Source: Synchiropus splendidus (lineage: Eukaryota; Chordata; Actinopteri; Syngnathiformes; Callionymidae). Taken from it: a stretch of DNA of 64,000 nt. The notes beneath the pieces were generated by a model that was given only the letters and a program-made list of their open reading frames with translations, was not told where the DNA came from and made no database searches. Made by a program: the position numbers and the translations under genes. Of the stretch, positions 39,451 through 53,159 are shown piece after piece. The DNA is taken from contig NC_071348.1 of assembly GCF_027744825.2 (NCBI RefSeq), positions 20,245,563 through 20,309,562 on the forward strand, given 5' to 3'. Position 1 is the first letter of the stretch, and each line of letters starts with the position of its first letter.

Positions 39451-41314
39451 CACTTCAGAGAGCTTAGATTTGAATTGCAACTACTAGAAAGACCCTTTCT
39501 ACTATAGCGATAGGTGAAAATTTCATGTTCTCAGGCTTCCCTGCAAAGTTATGGCTCAATGCAGAAAACTCGTTTTCAGCCTGAGATAAGGTCGATTCCG
39601 GTACGCCAAACGCAAAAATGTTGATAACTTTGGGAAAACACCTCAGACTGCTTAGATGTGATGTGCAACTACAAGAAAGACCCTTTCTGATATAGAGGGA
39701 TGTGAAAATTTCATGTTCCGAAGCTTCCCTGCAAAGTTATGGCACAATTCCGAAAACGCGTTTTCAGCCTGAGATAAGGTCGATTCCGGAACGCCAAACG
39801 TAAAAATGTTGATAACTTTGGAAAAACACTTAAGACAGCTTACATTTGATGTGCAAGTACTAGAAAGACCCTTTCTGCTATAGTGGGGGGTGAAAATTTC
39901 ATGTTCTGAAGCTTCCCTGCAAAGTTAAGGCACAGTGCAGAATACGCGTTTTCAGCCTGAGATATGGTCGATTCCGGAACGCCAAACATAAAAATGTTGA
40001 AAACTTTGGAAAAACACTTCAGACAGCTTAGATTTGTTGTGCAACTACTAGAAAGATCCTTTCTGATATAGTGGGAGTTGAAAATGTCATATTCTGAAGC
40101 TTCCCTGCAAACTTATGGCACAATGGAAAAAACACGTTTTCAGCCTGAGATGAGGTGGGTTCCAGAACGGCAAACATAAAAATGTTGATAACTTTGGAAA
40201 AACATTTCAGACAGCTTAGATTTGATCTGCAACTACTAGAAAGACATTTTCTGCTATAGTGGGAGGTGAAAATTTCATGTTCTGAAGCTTTATGCAAAGT
40301 TATGGCACAATGCGTAAAACGCGTTTTCAGCCTGAGATAAGGTCGATTCCGGAACGCCAAACATGAAAATGTTGATAACTTTGGAAAAACACTTCAGACA
40401 GCTTCGATTTGATGTGCAACTACAAGACAGACCCTTTGTGCAACAGTGGGAGGTTATAATTTCTTATTCTGAAGTTTCCTGCAAAGTAATGGCACAATGC
40501 AGAAAACGCGTTTTCAGCTTGAGATAAGGTGGGTTCCCGAACGCCAAACATAAAAATGTTGAAAACTTTGGAAAAACACTTCAGACAGCTTAGATTTGAT
40601 GAGCAACTACTAGAAAGACCCTTTCTGCTACAGTGGAAGTTTAAAATTTCATGTTCTGAAGCTTCCTTGCAAAGTTATGGCACAATGCAGAAAAAAAGGT
40701 TTTCAGCCTGAGATAAAGTCGGTTCCGGAACGCCAAACATAAAAATGTTGATAAATTTGGAAAAACACTTCAGACAGCTTAGATTTGATGTGCAACTACT
40801 AGAAAGACCCTTTCTACTATAGTGGGAGGTGAAAATTTCATGTTCTGAAGCTTCCTTGCAAAGTTATGGCACAATGCGGAAAACGCGTTTTCAGCTTGAG
40901 ATGAGGTGGGTTCCCGAACGCCAAACATAAAAATGTTGAAAACTTTGGAAAAACACTTCAGACAGCTTAGATTTGATGTGCAACTACCAGAAAGACCCTT
41001 TCTGCCATTGTGGGAGGTGAAAATTCGATGTTCTGAAGCTTCCCTGCAAAGTTATGGCACCATGCGTAAAACGCGTTTTCAGCCTGAGATAAGGTCGATT
41101 CCGGAACGCCAAACATAAAAGTGTTGATAACTTTGGAAAAACACTTCAGACAGCTTAGATTTGATGTCCAACTACTAGAAAGACCTTTTCTGCTATAGTG
41201 GGAGGTGAAAATTTCATGTTCTGTGGCATCCCTGCAAAGTCATGGCACAATGCAAAAAACACGTTTTCAGACTGAGATAAGGTGAGTTCCAGAACGCCAA
41301 ACATAAAAATGTTG

Positions 41315-41700
41315 ATAACTTTCGAAAAACACTTCAGACAGCTTAGATTTGATGTGCAACTACTAGATGGACCCTTTCTGCAATAGTGGCAGGTTAAAAT
41401 TTCATGTTCTGAAGCTTCCCTCCAAAGTTATGGCACAATGCAGAAAACGCGTTTAAAGCCTGAGATAAGGTGGGTTCCGGATCGCCAAACATAAAAATGT
41501 TGATAACTTTGGAAAAACACTTCAAACAGCTTAGATTTGATGTGCAACTATTAGAAAAACCCTTGTTGCTATAGTGGGAGGTGAAAATTTCATGTTATGA
41601 AGCTTCCCTGCAAAGTTATGGCGCAATGCAGAATACGCCATTCAGCCTGAGATAAGGTGGGTTCCGGAACGCCAAACATAAAAATGCTGATAACTTCCGA
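41315..41700 (+). repeat. Two-monomer block repeated 12 monomers on, copy 2
   Basis: Second copy of 39,060-39,450. It is flanked on each side by a CTGTGGCATCCCTGC monomer (41,221 and 41,784), three monomers apart. Confidence 0.8.
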
Positions 41701-42552
41701 AAAACACTTCAGACAGCTTAGATTTGATGTGCAACTACTAGAAAGACCTGTTCTGCTATAGTGGGAGGTGAAAATTTCATGTTCTGTGGCATCCCTGCAA
41801 AGTTATGGCACAATGCAAAAAACACGTTTTCAGACTGAGATAAGGTGAGTTCCAGAACGCCAAACATAAAAATGTTGATAACTTTGGAAAAACACTTCAG
41901 ACAGCTTAGATTTGATGTGTAACTACTAGAAAGACCCTTCTGCCATTGTGGGAGGTGAAAATTCGATGTTCTGAAGCTTCCCTGCAAAGTTATGGCACCA
42001 TGCGTAAAACGCGTTTTCAGCCTGAGATAAGGTCGGTTCCGGAACGCCAAACATAAAAGTGTTGATAACTTTGGAAAAACACTTCAGACAGCTTAGATTT
42101 GATGTCCAACTACTAGAAAGACCTTTTCTGCCATAGCGCAAGTTTAAAATTTCATGTTCTGAAGCTTCCCTGCAAAGTTATGGCACAATGCAGAAAACAC
42201 GTCTTCAGCCTGAGATAAGATAGATTCTGGTACGCAAAACATAAAAATGTTGATAACTTTGGAAAAACACTTCAGACAGCTTAGATTTGATGTGCAACTA
42301 TTAGAAAGACCCTTTCTGCTATAGTGGGAGGTGAACATTTCATGTTCTGAAGCTTCCCTGCAAAGTTATGGCACAATGCGTAAAAACGCGTTTTCAGGCT
42401 GAGATAAGGTCGATTCCGGAACGCTAAACATAAAAATGTTGATAACTTTGGAAAAACACTTCAGACAGCTTAGATTTGATGTGAAACTATTAGAAAGACC
42501 CTTTCTGCTATAGTGGGAGGTGAACATTTCATGTTCTGAAGCTTCCCTGCAA

Positions 42553-45500
42553 AGTTATGGCACAATGCAGAAAAACACGTTTTCAGCCAGAGACAAGGCA
42601 GGTTCTGGAATGCCAAATATAAAAATGTTGATAACTTTGGAAAAACACTTCAGGCAGCTTAGATTTGATTTGCAACTACTAGAAAGACACTTTCTGCGAT
42701 TGTGGGAGTTCAAAATTTCATGTTCAGAAGCATCCATGCAAAGTTATGGCACAATGCAGACAACGCGTTTTCAGCCTGAGATAAGGTCGATTCCGGAACG
42801 CCAAACATAAAAATGTTGATCACTTTGGGAAAACACTTCAGACAGCTTAGATTTGATGTGCAACTACTAGAAAGACGCCTTGTGCTATAGTGTGAGGTTA
42901 AAATTTAATGTTCAGAAGCTTCTCTGCAAAGTTATGGCACAATGCAGAAAACGCATTTTGAGCCTGAGATAAGGTCGATTCCGGAACGCCAAACATAAAA
43001 GTGTTGATAACTTTGGAAAAACACTTCAGACAGCTTAGCTTTGATATGCAACTACTAGAAAGACCATTTCTGCTATAGTGGGAGGTGAAAATGTCATGTT
43101 CTGAAGCTTCTCAGCAAAGTTATGGCACAATGCAGAAAACGCATTTTGAGCCTGAGATAAGGTCGATTCCGGAACGCCAAACATAAAAATGTTGACCACT
43201 TTGGAAAAACACTTCAGACAGCTTAGATTTGATGTGCAACTACTAGAAAGACCCTTTCTGCTATAGTGGAAGGTCAAAATTTCATGTTCTGAAGCTTCCC
43301 TGCAAAGTTATGGGACAATGCAGAAAACGTGTTTTCAGCCTGAGATAAGGTTGGTTCCGGAACGCCAATCATAAAAATGTTGATAACTTTGGAAAAACTC
43401 TTCATACAGCTTAGATTTGATGTGCGACTACTAGAAAGACCCTTTCTGCTATAGTGGGAGGTGAAAATTTCATATTCTGAAGCTTCCCTCCAAAGTTATG
43501 GTACAATGCGTTAAACGCGTTTTCAGCCTGAGATAAGGTCGATTCCGGAACGCCAAACATAAAAATGTTGATAACTTTGGAAAAACACATCAGACAACTT
43601 AGATTTGATATGCAACTACTAGAAAGACCCTTTCTGCTATAGTCGGAGGTGAAAATGTAATGTTCTGAAGCTCCCCTTAGAAGTTATGGCACAAAGAAAG
43701 AAACACGTTTTCAGCCTGAGACAAGGCAGGTTCTGGAATGCCAAATATAAAAATGTTGATAACTTTGGAAAAACACATCAGACAGCTTAGATTTGATGTG
43801 CAACTACTAAAAAGACCCTTTCTGCGATAGTGGGAGTTCAAAATTTCATGTTCGGAAGAATCCATGCAAATTATGGCACAATGCAGAAAACGCGTTTTCA
43901 GCCTGAGATAAGGTGGGTTCCAGAACGACAAACATAAAAATGTTGATAACTTTGGAAAAACACTTCAGACAGCTTAGATTTGCTGTGCAACTACTAGAAA
44001 GACCCTTTCTGCTATAGTGGCAGGTAAAAATTTCATGTTCTGAAGCTTTCCTGCAAAGTTATGGCACAATGCAGAAAACGCGTTTTCAGCCAGAGATTAG
44101 GTGGGTTCCAGAACGCCAAACGTAAAAATGTTGATAACTTTGGAACAACACTTCAGACAGCTTAGATTTGATGTGCAACTACGTGAAAGACCCTTTCTGC
44201 TTTAGAGGGAGGTGAAAATTTCATGTTCTGAAGCTTCCCTGCAAAGTTATGGCACAATGCAAAAAACTCGTTTTCAGCCTGAGATAAGGTGGGTTTCCGA
44301 ACGCCAAACATAAAAATGTTGATAACTTTGGAAAAACACTTCAGACAGCTTAGATTTGATATGCAACTACTAGAAAGACCCTTTCTGCTATGGTGGGAGG
44401 TTCAAATTTCATGTTCTGAAGCTTCCCTGCAAAGTTATGGCACAATGCAGAAAACGCGTTTTCAGCCTGAGATAAGGTCGATTCCGGAACGCCAAACATA
44501 AAGATATTGATAACTATGGAAAAACACTTCAGACAGCTTAGATTTGATGTGCAACTACTAGAAAGACCCTTTCTGCTATAGTGGGATGTTAAAATTTCAT
44601 CTTCTGAAGCTTCGCTGCAAGGTTATGGCAAAATATGTAAAACGCGTTTTCAGGCTGAGATTAGGTTCATTCCGGAACCCCAAACATAAAAATATTGATA
44701 ACTTTGGACAAGCACTTCAGACAGCTTAGATTTGATGTGCAACTACTAGAAAGACCCTTTCTGCTATAGTGGGAGGTGAAAATTTCATGTTCTAAAGCTT
44801 TATGAAAAGTTATGGCACAATGCAGAAAATGCGTTTTCTATAAGGTGCGATCCGGAACGCCAAACATAAAAATGTTGATAACTTTCGAAAAACACTTCAG
44901 ACAGCTTAGATTTGATGTGCAACTACTAGAAGGACCCTTTCTGCAATAGTGGCAGGTTAAAATTTCATGTTCTGAAGCTTCCCTCCAAAGTTATGGCACA
45001 ATGCAGAAAACGCGTTTAAAGCCTGAGATAAGGTGGGTTCCGGATCGCCAAACATAAAAATGTTGATAACTTTGGAAAAACACTTCAAACAGCTTAGATT
45101 TGATGTGCAACTATTAGAAAAACCCTTTTTGCTATAGTGGGAGGTGAAAATTTCATGTTATGAAGCTTCCCTGCAAAGTTATGGCGCAATGCAGAATACG
45201 CCATTCAGCCTGAGATAAGGTGGGTTCCGGAACGCCAAACATAAAAATGCTGATGACTTTCGAAAAACACTTCAGAGAGCTTAGATTTGAATTGCAACTA
45301 CTAGAAAGACCCTTTCTACTATAGCGATAGGTGAAAATTTCATGTTCTCAGGCTTCCCTGCAAAGTTATGGCTCAATGCAGAAAACTCGTTTTCAGCCTG
45401 AGATAAGGTCGATTCCGGTACGCCAAACGCAAAAATGTTGATAACTTTGGGAAAACACCTCAGACTGCTTAGATGTGATGTGCAACTACAAGAAAGACCC

Positions 45501-48500
45501 TTTCTGATATAGAGGGATGTGAAAATTTCATGTTCCGAAGCTTCCCTGCAAAGTTATGGCACAATTCCGAAAACGCGTTTTCAGCCTGAGATAAGGTCGA
45601 TTCCGGAACGCCAAACGTAAAAATGTTGATAACTTTGGAAAAACACTTAAGACAGCTTACATTTGATGTGCAACTACTAGAAAGACCCTTTCTGCTATAG
45701 TGGGAGTTGAAAATTCGATGTTCTGAAGCTTCCCTGCAAAGTTATGGCACAATGCGTAATATGCATTTTCAGCCTGAGATAAGGTCGATTCCGGAACGCC
45801 AAACATAAAAAATATGATAACTTTTGAAATACACTTCAGACAGCTTAGATTTGATGTGCAAGTACTAGAAAGACCCTTTCTGCTATAGTGGGGGGTGAAA
45901 ATTTCATGTTCTGAAGCTTCCCTGCAAAGTTAAGGCACAGTGCAGAATACGCGTTTTCAGCCTGAGATATGGTCGATTCCGGAACGCCAAACATAAAAAT
46001 GTTGAAAACTTTGGAAAAACACTTCAGACAGCTTAGATTTGTTGTGCAACTACTAGAAAGATCCTTTCTGATATAGTGGGAGTTGAAAATGTCATATTCT
46101 GAAGCTTCCCTGCAAACTTATGGCACAATGGAAAAAACACGTTTTCAGCCTGAGATGAGGTGGGTTCCAGAACGGCAAACATAAAAATGTTGATAACTTT
46201 GGAAAAACATTTCAGACAGCTTAGATTTGATCTGCAACTACTAGAAAGACATTTTCTGTTATAGTGGGAGGTGAAAATTTCATGTTCTGAAGCTTTATGC
46301 AAAGTTATGGCACAATGCGTAAAACGCGTTTTCAGCCTGAGATAAGGTCGATTCCGGAACGCCAAACATGAAAATGTTGATAACTTTGGAAAAACACTTC
46401 AGACAGCTTCGATTTGATGTGCAACTACAAGACAGACCCTTTGTGCAACAGTGGGAGGTTATAATTTCTTATTCTGAAGTTTCCTGCAAAGTAATGGCAC
46501 AATGCAGAAAACGCGTTTTCAGCTTGAGATAAGGTGGGTTCCCGAACGCCAAACATAAAAATGTTGAAAACTTTGGAAAAACACTTCAGACAGCTTAGAT
46601 TTGATGAGCAACTACTAGAAAGACCCTTTCTGCTACAGTGGAAGTTTAAAATTTCATGTTCTGAAGCTTCCTTGCAAAGTTATGGCACAATGCAGAAAAA
46701 AAGGTTTTCAGCCTGAGATAAAGTCGGTTCCGGAACGCCAAACATAAAAATGTTGATAAATTTGGAAAAACACTTCAGACAGCTTAGATTTGATGTGCAA
46801 CTACTAGAAAGACCCTTTCTACTATAGTGGGAGGTGAAAATTTCATGTTCTGAAGCTTCCTTGCAAAGTTATGGCACAATGCGGAAAACGCGTTTTCAGC
46901 TTGAGATGAGGTGGGTTCCCGAACGCCAAACATAAAAATGTTGAAAACTTTGGAAAAACACTTCAGACAGCTTAGATTTGATGTGCAACTACCAGAAAGA
47001 CCCTTTCTGCCATTGTGGGAGGTGAAAATTCGATGTTCTGAAGCTTCCCTGCAAAGTTATGGCACCATGCGTAAAACGCGTTTTCAGCCTGAGATAAGGT
47101 CGATTCCGGAACGCCAAACATAAAAGTGTTGATAACTTTGGAAAAACACTTCAGACAGCTTAGATTTGATGTCCAACTACTAGAAAGACCTTTTCTGCTA
47201 TAGTGGGAGGTGAAAATTTCATGTTCTGTGGCATCCCTGCAAAGTCATGGCACAATGCAAAAAACACGTTTTCAGACTGAGATAAGGTGAGTTCCAGAAC
47301 GCCAAACATAAAAATGTTGATAACTTTCGAAAAACACTTCAGACAGCTTAGATTTGATGTGCAACTACTAGATGGACCCTTTCTGCAATAGTGGCAGGTT
47401 AAAATTTCATGTTCTGAAGCTTCCCTCCAAAGTTATGGCACAATGCAGAAAACGCGTTTAAAGCCTGAGATAAGGTGGGTTCCGGATCGCCAAACATAAA
47501 AATGTTGATAACTTTGGAAAAACACTTCAAACAGCTTAGATTTGATGTGCAACTATTAGAAAAACCCTTGTTGCTATAGTGGGAGGTGAAAATTTCATGT
47601 TATGAAGCTTCCCTGCAAAGTTATGGCGCAATGCAGAATACGCCATTCAGCCTGAGATAAGGTGGGTTCCGGAACGCCAAACATAAAAATGCTGATAACT
47701 TCCGAAAAACACTTCAGACAGCTTAGATTTGATGTGCAACTACTAGAAAGACCTGTTCTGCTATAGTGGGAGGTGAAAATTTCATGTTCTGTGGCATCCC
47801 TGCAAAGTTATGGCACAATGCAAAAAACACGTTTTCAGACTGAGATAAGGTGAGTTCCAGAACGCCAAACATAAAAATGTTGATAACTTTGGAAAAACAC
47901 TTCAGACAGCTTAGATTTGATGTGTAACTACTAGAAAGACCCTTCTGCCATTGTGGGAGGTGAAAATTCGATGTTCTGAAGCTTCCCTGCAAAGTTATGG
48001 CACCATGCGTAAAACGCGTTTTCAGCCTGAGATAAGGTCGGTTCCGGAACGCCAAACATAAAAGTGTTGATAACTTTGGAAAAACACTTCAGACAGCTTA
48101 GATTTGATGTCCAACTACTAGAAAGACCTTTTCTGCCATAGCGCAAGTTTAAAATTTCATGTTCTGAAGCTTCCCTGCAAAGTTATGGCACAATGCAGAA
48201 AACACGTCTTCAGCCTGAGATAAGATAGATTCTGGTACGCAAAACATAAAAATGTTGATAACTTTGGAAAAACACTTCAGACAGCTTAGATTTGATGTGC
48301 AACTATTAGAAAGACCCTTTCTGCTATAGTGGGAGGTGAACATTTCATGTTCTGAAGCTTCCCTGCAAAGTTATGGCACAATGCGTAAAAACGCGTTTTC
48401 AGGCTGAGATAAGGTCGATTCCGGAACGCTAAACATAAAAATGTTGATAACTTTGGAAAAACACTTCAGACAGCTTAGATTTGATGTGAAACTATTAGAA

Positions 48501-48556
48501 AGACCCTTTCTGCTATAGTGGGAGGTGAACATTTCATGTTCTGAAGCTTCCCTGAG
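42553..48556 (+). repeat. Tandem duplication of about 6 kb, copy B (32 monomers)
   Basis: Directly follows copy A in the same orientation. It begins with the GCAGAAAAACACG variant (42,566, equivalent to 36,749) and ends after the GTGAAACTATTAG monomer (48,485, equivalent to 42,481). It holds one monomer that copy A lacks, at about 45,661-45,848. Confidence 0.9.
45661..45848 (+). repeat. Monomer present only in copy B of the 6-kb duplication
   Basis: Copy A runs from TTACATTTGATGTGCAA straight into GTACTAG (about 39,840). Copy B has 188 extra bases before the same GTACTAG. The extra unit has its own variants (GCGTAATATGCATTTTC and AAAAAATATGATAAC), which disrupt the CGCG palindrome, and it is not a duplicate of either neighbour. 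Confidence 0.85.
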
Positions 48557-49023
48557 AAGTTATGGCACAATGCAGAAAACGCGTTTTCAGCCTGAGATAA
48601 GGTGGGTTCCGAAACGCCAAATGTAAAAATGTTGATCACTTTGGAACAACACTTCAGACAGCTTAGATTTGATGTGCAACTCCTAGAAAGACCCTTTCTG
48701 CGAGAGTGGGAGGTGAACATTTCATGTTCTGAAGCTTCCCTGCAAAGTTATGGCACAATGCAGAAAACGCGTTTTCAGCTTGTGATAACGTGGGTTCCGG
48801 AACGCCAAACATAAAAATGTTGACAACTTTGCAAAAACACTTCAGACAGCTGAGATTTGATGTGCAACTACTAGAAAGACCCTTTCTGCTATAGTGGGAC
48901 GTGAAAATTTCATGTTCTGAAGCTTCCCAGCAAAGTTATGGCACAATGCCGAAAACGCGTTTTCAGCCTGAGATAAGGTGGGTTCCGGAACGCCAAACAT
49001 AAAAATGTTGATAACTTTGGAAA

Positions 49024-49678
49024 AACACTTCAGACAGCTTAGATTTGATGTGCAACTATTAGAAAGACCCTTTCTGCTATAGTGGGGGGTGAACATTTCA
49101 TGTTCTGAAGCTTCCCTGAGAAGTTATGGCACAATGCAGAAAACGCGTTTTCAGCCTGAGATAAGGTGGGTTCCGAATCGCCAAATGTAAAAATGTTGAT
49201 CACTTTGGAACAACACTTCAGACAGCTTAGATTTGATGTGCAACTACTGGAAAGACCCTTTCTGCTATAGTGGGAGGTGAAAATTTCATGTTCTAAAGGT
49301 TCCCTGCAAAGGTATGGCACAATGCGTAAAACGCGTTTTCAGCCTGAGATAAGGTCGATTCCGGAACGCCATACATAAAAATGTTGATAACTTTGGAAAA
49401 ACACATCAGACAGCTTAGATTTGATGTGCAACTACTAGAAAGACCCTTTCTGTTATAGTGGGAGGTTAAAATTTCATGTTCGGAAGCTTCCATGCAAAGT
49501 TATGGCACCATGTAGACAACGCGTTTTCAGCCAGAGATAAGGTCGATTCTGGAACGCCAAACAAAAAAATGTTGATAACTTTCGAAAAACACTTCAGACA
49601 GCTTAGATTTGATGTGCAAGTACTAGAAAGACCCTTTCTGCTATAGTGGGAGGTGAACATTTCATGTTCTGAAGCTTC
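49024..49678 (+). repeat. Duplicated block, copy 1, spacing 16 monomers
   Basis: Matches 52,034-52,688 at an offset of 3,010 bp. Shared rare features are AGTGGGGGGTGAACA, GAATCGCCAAATG, CTACTGGAAAG, CAAAGGTATGGC and CACCATGTAGACAAC. Confidence 0.8.
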
Positions 49679-51470
49679 CCTGCAAAGTTATGGCACAATG
49701 AAGAAAACGCGTATTCAGCCTGAGATAAGGTCGATTCCGGAATGCAAAACGTAAAAATGTTGATAACTTTGGAAAAACACTTCAGACAGCTTAGATTTGA
49801 TGTGCAACTACTAGAAAGACCCATTCTGCTATAGTGGGAGTTGAAAATTTCATGTTCTGAAGCTTCCCTGCAAATTTATGGCACATTGCAGAAAACGCAT
49901 TTTCAGCCTGAAATAAGGTCGATTCAGGAACGCCAAACACAAAAATGTTGAAAACTTTCAAAAAACACTTCAGACAGTTTAGATTTGAAGTGCAAGTACG
50001 AGAAAGACCCTTTCTGCTATAATGGGAATTGAAAATTTCATGTTCTGAAGCTTTCCTCCAAAGTTATGGCACAATGCAGAAAACGCGCTCACAGCCTGAG
50101 ATAAGGTGGGTTCCGGAACGCCAAACATAAAAATGTTGATAACTTTGGAAAAACACTTCCGACAGCTAAGATTTGATGTGTAACTACTCGAAAGACCCTT
50201 TCTGCTATGGTGGGAGGTGAAAATTTCATGTTCTGAAGCTTCCCTGCAATGTTATGGCACAATGCAGAAAACGCGTTTTCAGCCCGAGATAATGTGGGTT
50301 CCGGAGCGGCAAACGTAAAAATGTTGATAACTTTGGAAAAACACTTCAGACAGCTTAGATTTAATGTGCAACGACTAGAAAGACCCTTTCTGCTATAGTG
50401 GGAGGTGAAAATTGCATGTTCTGAAGCTTGCCTGCAAAGTTATGGCACAATGCAGAAAACGCGTTTTCAGCCTGAGATAAGGTGGGTTCCGGAACGCCAA
50501 ACATAAAAATGTTTATAACTTTGGAAAAACACTTCAGACAGCTTAGATTTTATGTGCAACTACTAGAAAGACCCTTTCTGCTATAGTGGGAGGTGAACAT
50601 TTCATGTTCTGAACTTTCCCTGAGAAGCTATGGCACAATGCAGAAAACGCGTTTTCAGCCTGAGATAAGGTGGGTTCCGGTACGCCAATCGTAAAAATGT
50701 TGATAACTTTGGAACAACACTTCAGACAGCTTAGATTTGATGTGCAACTACTAGAAAGACCCTTTCTGCTATAGTGGGAGGTGAAAATTTCATTTTCTGA
50801 AGCTTTCCTGCAAAGTTATGGCACAATGCGTAAAACGCGTTTTCAGCCTGAGATAAGGTCGATTCTGGAACGCCAAACATAAAAATGTTGAAAACTTTGA
50901 AACAACACTTCAGACAGCTTAGATTTGATGTGCAACTACTAGAAAGACCCTTTCTGCTATTGTGGGAGGTGAAAATTTCATGTTCTAAAGGTTCCCTGCA
51001 AAGTTATGGCACAATGCGTAAAACGCGTTTTCAGACTGAGATAAGGTCGATTCTGGGACGCCAAACATAAAAATGTTGATAACTTTCGAAAAACACTTCA
51101 GACAGCTTAGATTTGATGTGCAACTACTAGAAAGAACCTTTCTGCTATAGTGGGAGGTCAAAATTTCATGTTCTGAAACTTCCCTGGAAAGTTATGCGAC
51201 AATGCAGAAAATGCATTTTCATCCTGAGATAAGGTCGATTCCGGAACGCCAAACATAAAAATGTTGATAACTTTGGAAAAACACTTCAGACAGCTTAGAT
51301 TTGATGTGCAACTACTAGAAAGACCCTTTCTGCTATAGTGGGAGGTGAACATTTCATGTTCTGAAGCTTCCCTGCAAAGTTATGGCACAATGCGTAAAAA
51401 CGCGTTTTCAGGCTGAGATGAGGTCGATTCCGGAACGCTAAACATAAAAATGTTGATAACTTTGGAAAAA

Positions 51471-52015
51471 CACTTCAGACAGCTTAGATTTGATGTGCAA
51501 CTCCTAGAAAGACCCTTTCTGCGAGAGTGGGAGGTGAACATTTCATGTTCTGAAGCTTCCCTGCAAAGTTATGGCACAATGCAGAAAACGCGTTTTAAGC
51601 TTGAGATAAGGTGGGTTCCGGAACGCCAAAAATAAAAATGTTGATAACTTTCGAAAAACACTTCAGACAGCTTAGATTTGATGTGCAACTACTAGAAAGA
51701 CCCTTTCTGCTATAGTGGGAGGTTAAAATTTCATGTTCGGAAGCTTCCCTGCAAAGTTATGGCACAATGCCAAAAACGCGTTTTCAGCTTGAGATAAGGT
51801 GGGTTCCAGAACGCCATACGTAAAAATGTTGATAACTTTCGAAAAACACTTCAGACAGGTTAGGTTTGATGTGCAACTACTAGAACGACCCTTTCTGCTA
51901 TAGTGGGAGGTCAAAATTTCATGTTCTGAAGCTTCCCGTGGAAAGTTATGGGACAATGCAGAAAACGATTTTTCATCCTGAGATAAGGTCGATTCCGGAA
52001 CGCCAAACATAAAAA
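51471..52015 (+). repeat. Duplicated block, copy 1, spacing 8 monomers
   Basis: Matches 52,976-53,520 at an offset of 1,505 bp. The marker CGCCAAAAATAAAAATG occurs at 51,624, 53,129 and 54,446, so the first monomers of this block exist three times. Confidence 0.8.
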
Positions 52016-52033
52016 TGTTGATCACTTTGGAAA

Positions 52034-52688
52034 AACACTTCAGACAGCTTAGATTTGATGTGCAACTATTAGAAAGACCCTTTCTGCTATAGTGGGGGGT
52101 GAACATTTCATGTTCTGAAGCTTCCCTGAGAAGTTATGGCACAATGCAGAAAACGCGTTTTCAGCCTGAGATAAGGTGGGTTCCGAATCGCCAAATGTAA
52201 AAATGTTGATCACTTTGGAACAACACTTCAGACAGCTTAGATTTGATGTGCAACTACTGGAAAGACCCTTTCTGCTATAGTGGGAGGTGAAAATTTCATG
52301 TTCTAAAAGTTCCCTGCAAAGGTATGGCACAATGCGTAAAACGCGTTTTCAGCCTGAGATAAGGTCGATTCCGGAATGCCATACATAAAAATGTTGATAA
52401 CTTTGGAAAAACACATCAGACAGCTTAGATTTGATGTGCAACTACTAGAAAGACCCTTTCTGCTATAGTGGGAGGTTAAAATTTCATGTTCGGAAGCTTC
52501 CATGCAAAGTTATGGCACCATGTAGACAACCCGTTTTCAGCCAGAGATAAGGTCGATTCTGGAACGCCAAACAAAAAAATGTTGATAACTTTCGAAAAAC
52601 ACTTCAGACAGCTTAGATTTGATGTGCAACTCCTAGAAAGACCCTTTCTGCTATAGTGGGAGGTGAACATTTCATGTTCTGAAGCTTC
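52034..52688 (+). repeat. Duplicated block, copy 2, spacing 16 monomers
   Basis: Second copy of 49,024-49,678 with scattered single-base differences (for example ACGCG against CCCG, and CTAAAGG against CTAAAAG). Confidence 0.8.
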
Positions 52689-53159
52689 CTTGCAAAGTTA
52701 TGGCACAATGCAGAACACGCGTTTTCAGCTTGAGATAAGGTGGGTTCCGAAAAGCCAAACATAAAAATGTTGATAACTTTCGAAAAACACTTCAGACAGT
52801 TTAGATTTGAAGTGCAACTACTAGAAAGCCCCTTTCTGCTATAGTGGGACTTGAACATTTCATGTTCTGAAGCTTCCCTGAGAAGTTATGGCACAATGCA
52901 GAAAACGCGTTTTCAGCCTGAGATAAGGTGGGTTCCGGAACGCCAAGCGTAAAAATGTTGATAACTTTGGAATAACACTTCAGACAGCTTAGATTTGATG
53001 TGCAACTCCTAGAAAGACCCTTTCTGCGAGAGTGGGAGGTGAACATTTCATGTTCTGAAGCTTCCCTGCAAAGTTATGGCACAATGCAGAAAACGCGTTT
53101 TAAGCTTGAGATAAGGTGGGTTCCGGAACGCCAAAAATAAAAATGTTGATAACTTTCGT
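52634..53159 (+). repeat. Duplicated block, copy 1, spacing 7 monomers
   Basis: Matches 53,951-54,476 at an offset of 1,317 bp. Shared variants are CAGAACACGCG, CCGAAAAGCC, TTTGAAGTGCAAC and GAAAGCCCC. It overlaps the 8-monomer duplication, so at least two exchange events are stacked here. Confidence 0.8.

Larger units (their letters stand above)
36736..42552 (+). repeat. Tandem duplication of about 6 kb, copy A (31 monomers)
   Basis: Matches 42,553-48,556 at an offset of 5,817 bp in its left part and 6,005 bp in its right part. In the lines compared I found only isolated base differences, for example GCAAAGTTATGGC against GCAAGGTTATGGC near 38,803/44,620, and CTGCTATAG against CTGTTATAG near 40,254/46,259. 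The join between copies lies within CTGCAAAGTTATGGCACAA, a conserved part of the monomer. Confidence 0.9.

Noticed and set aside
51723..52106. Open reading frames of 60-127 codons on both strands, including the longest at this position
   Set aside because: They are translations of the same satellite in recurring phases. Monomer length is not a multiple of three, the same short peptides appear dozens of times, and they end at stops fixed in the monomer. No codon constraint or known domain is visible.
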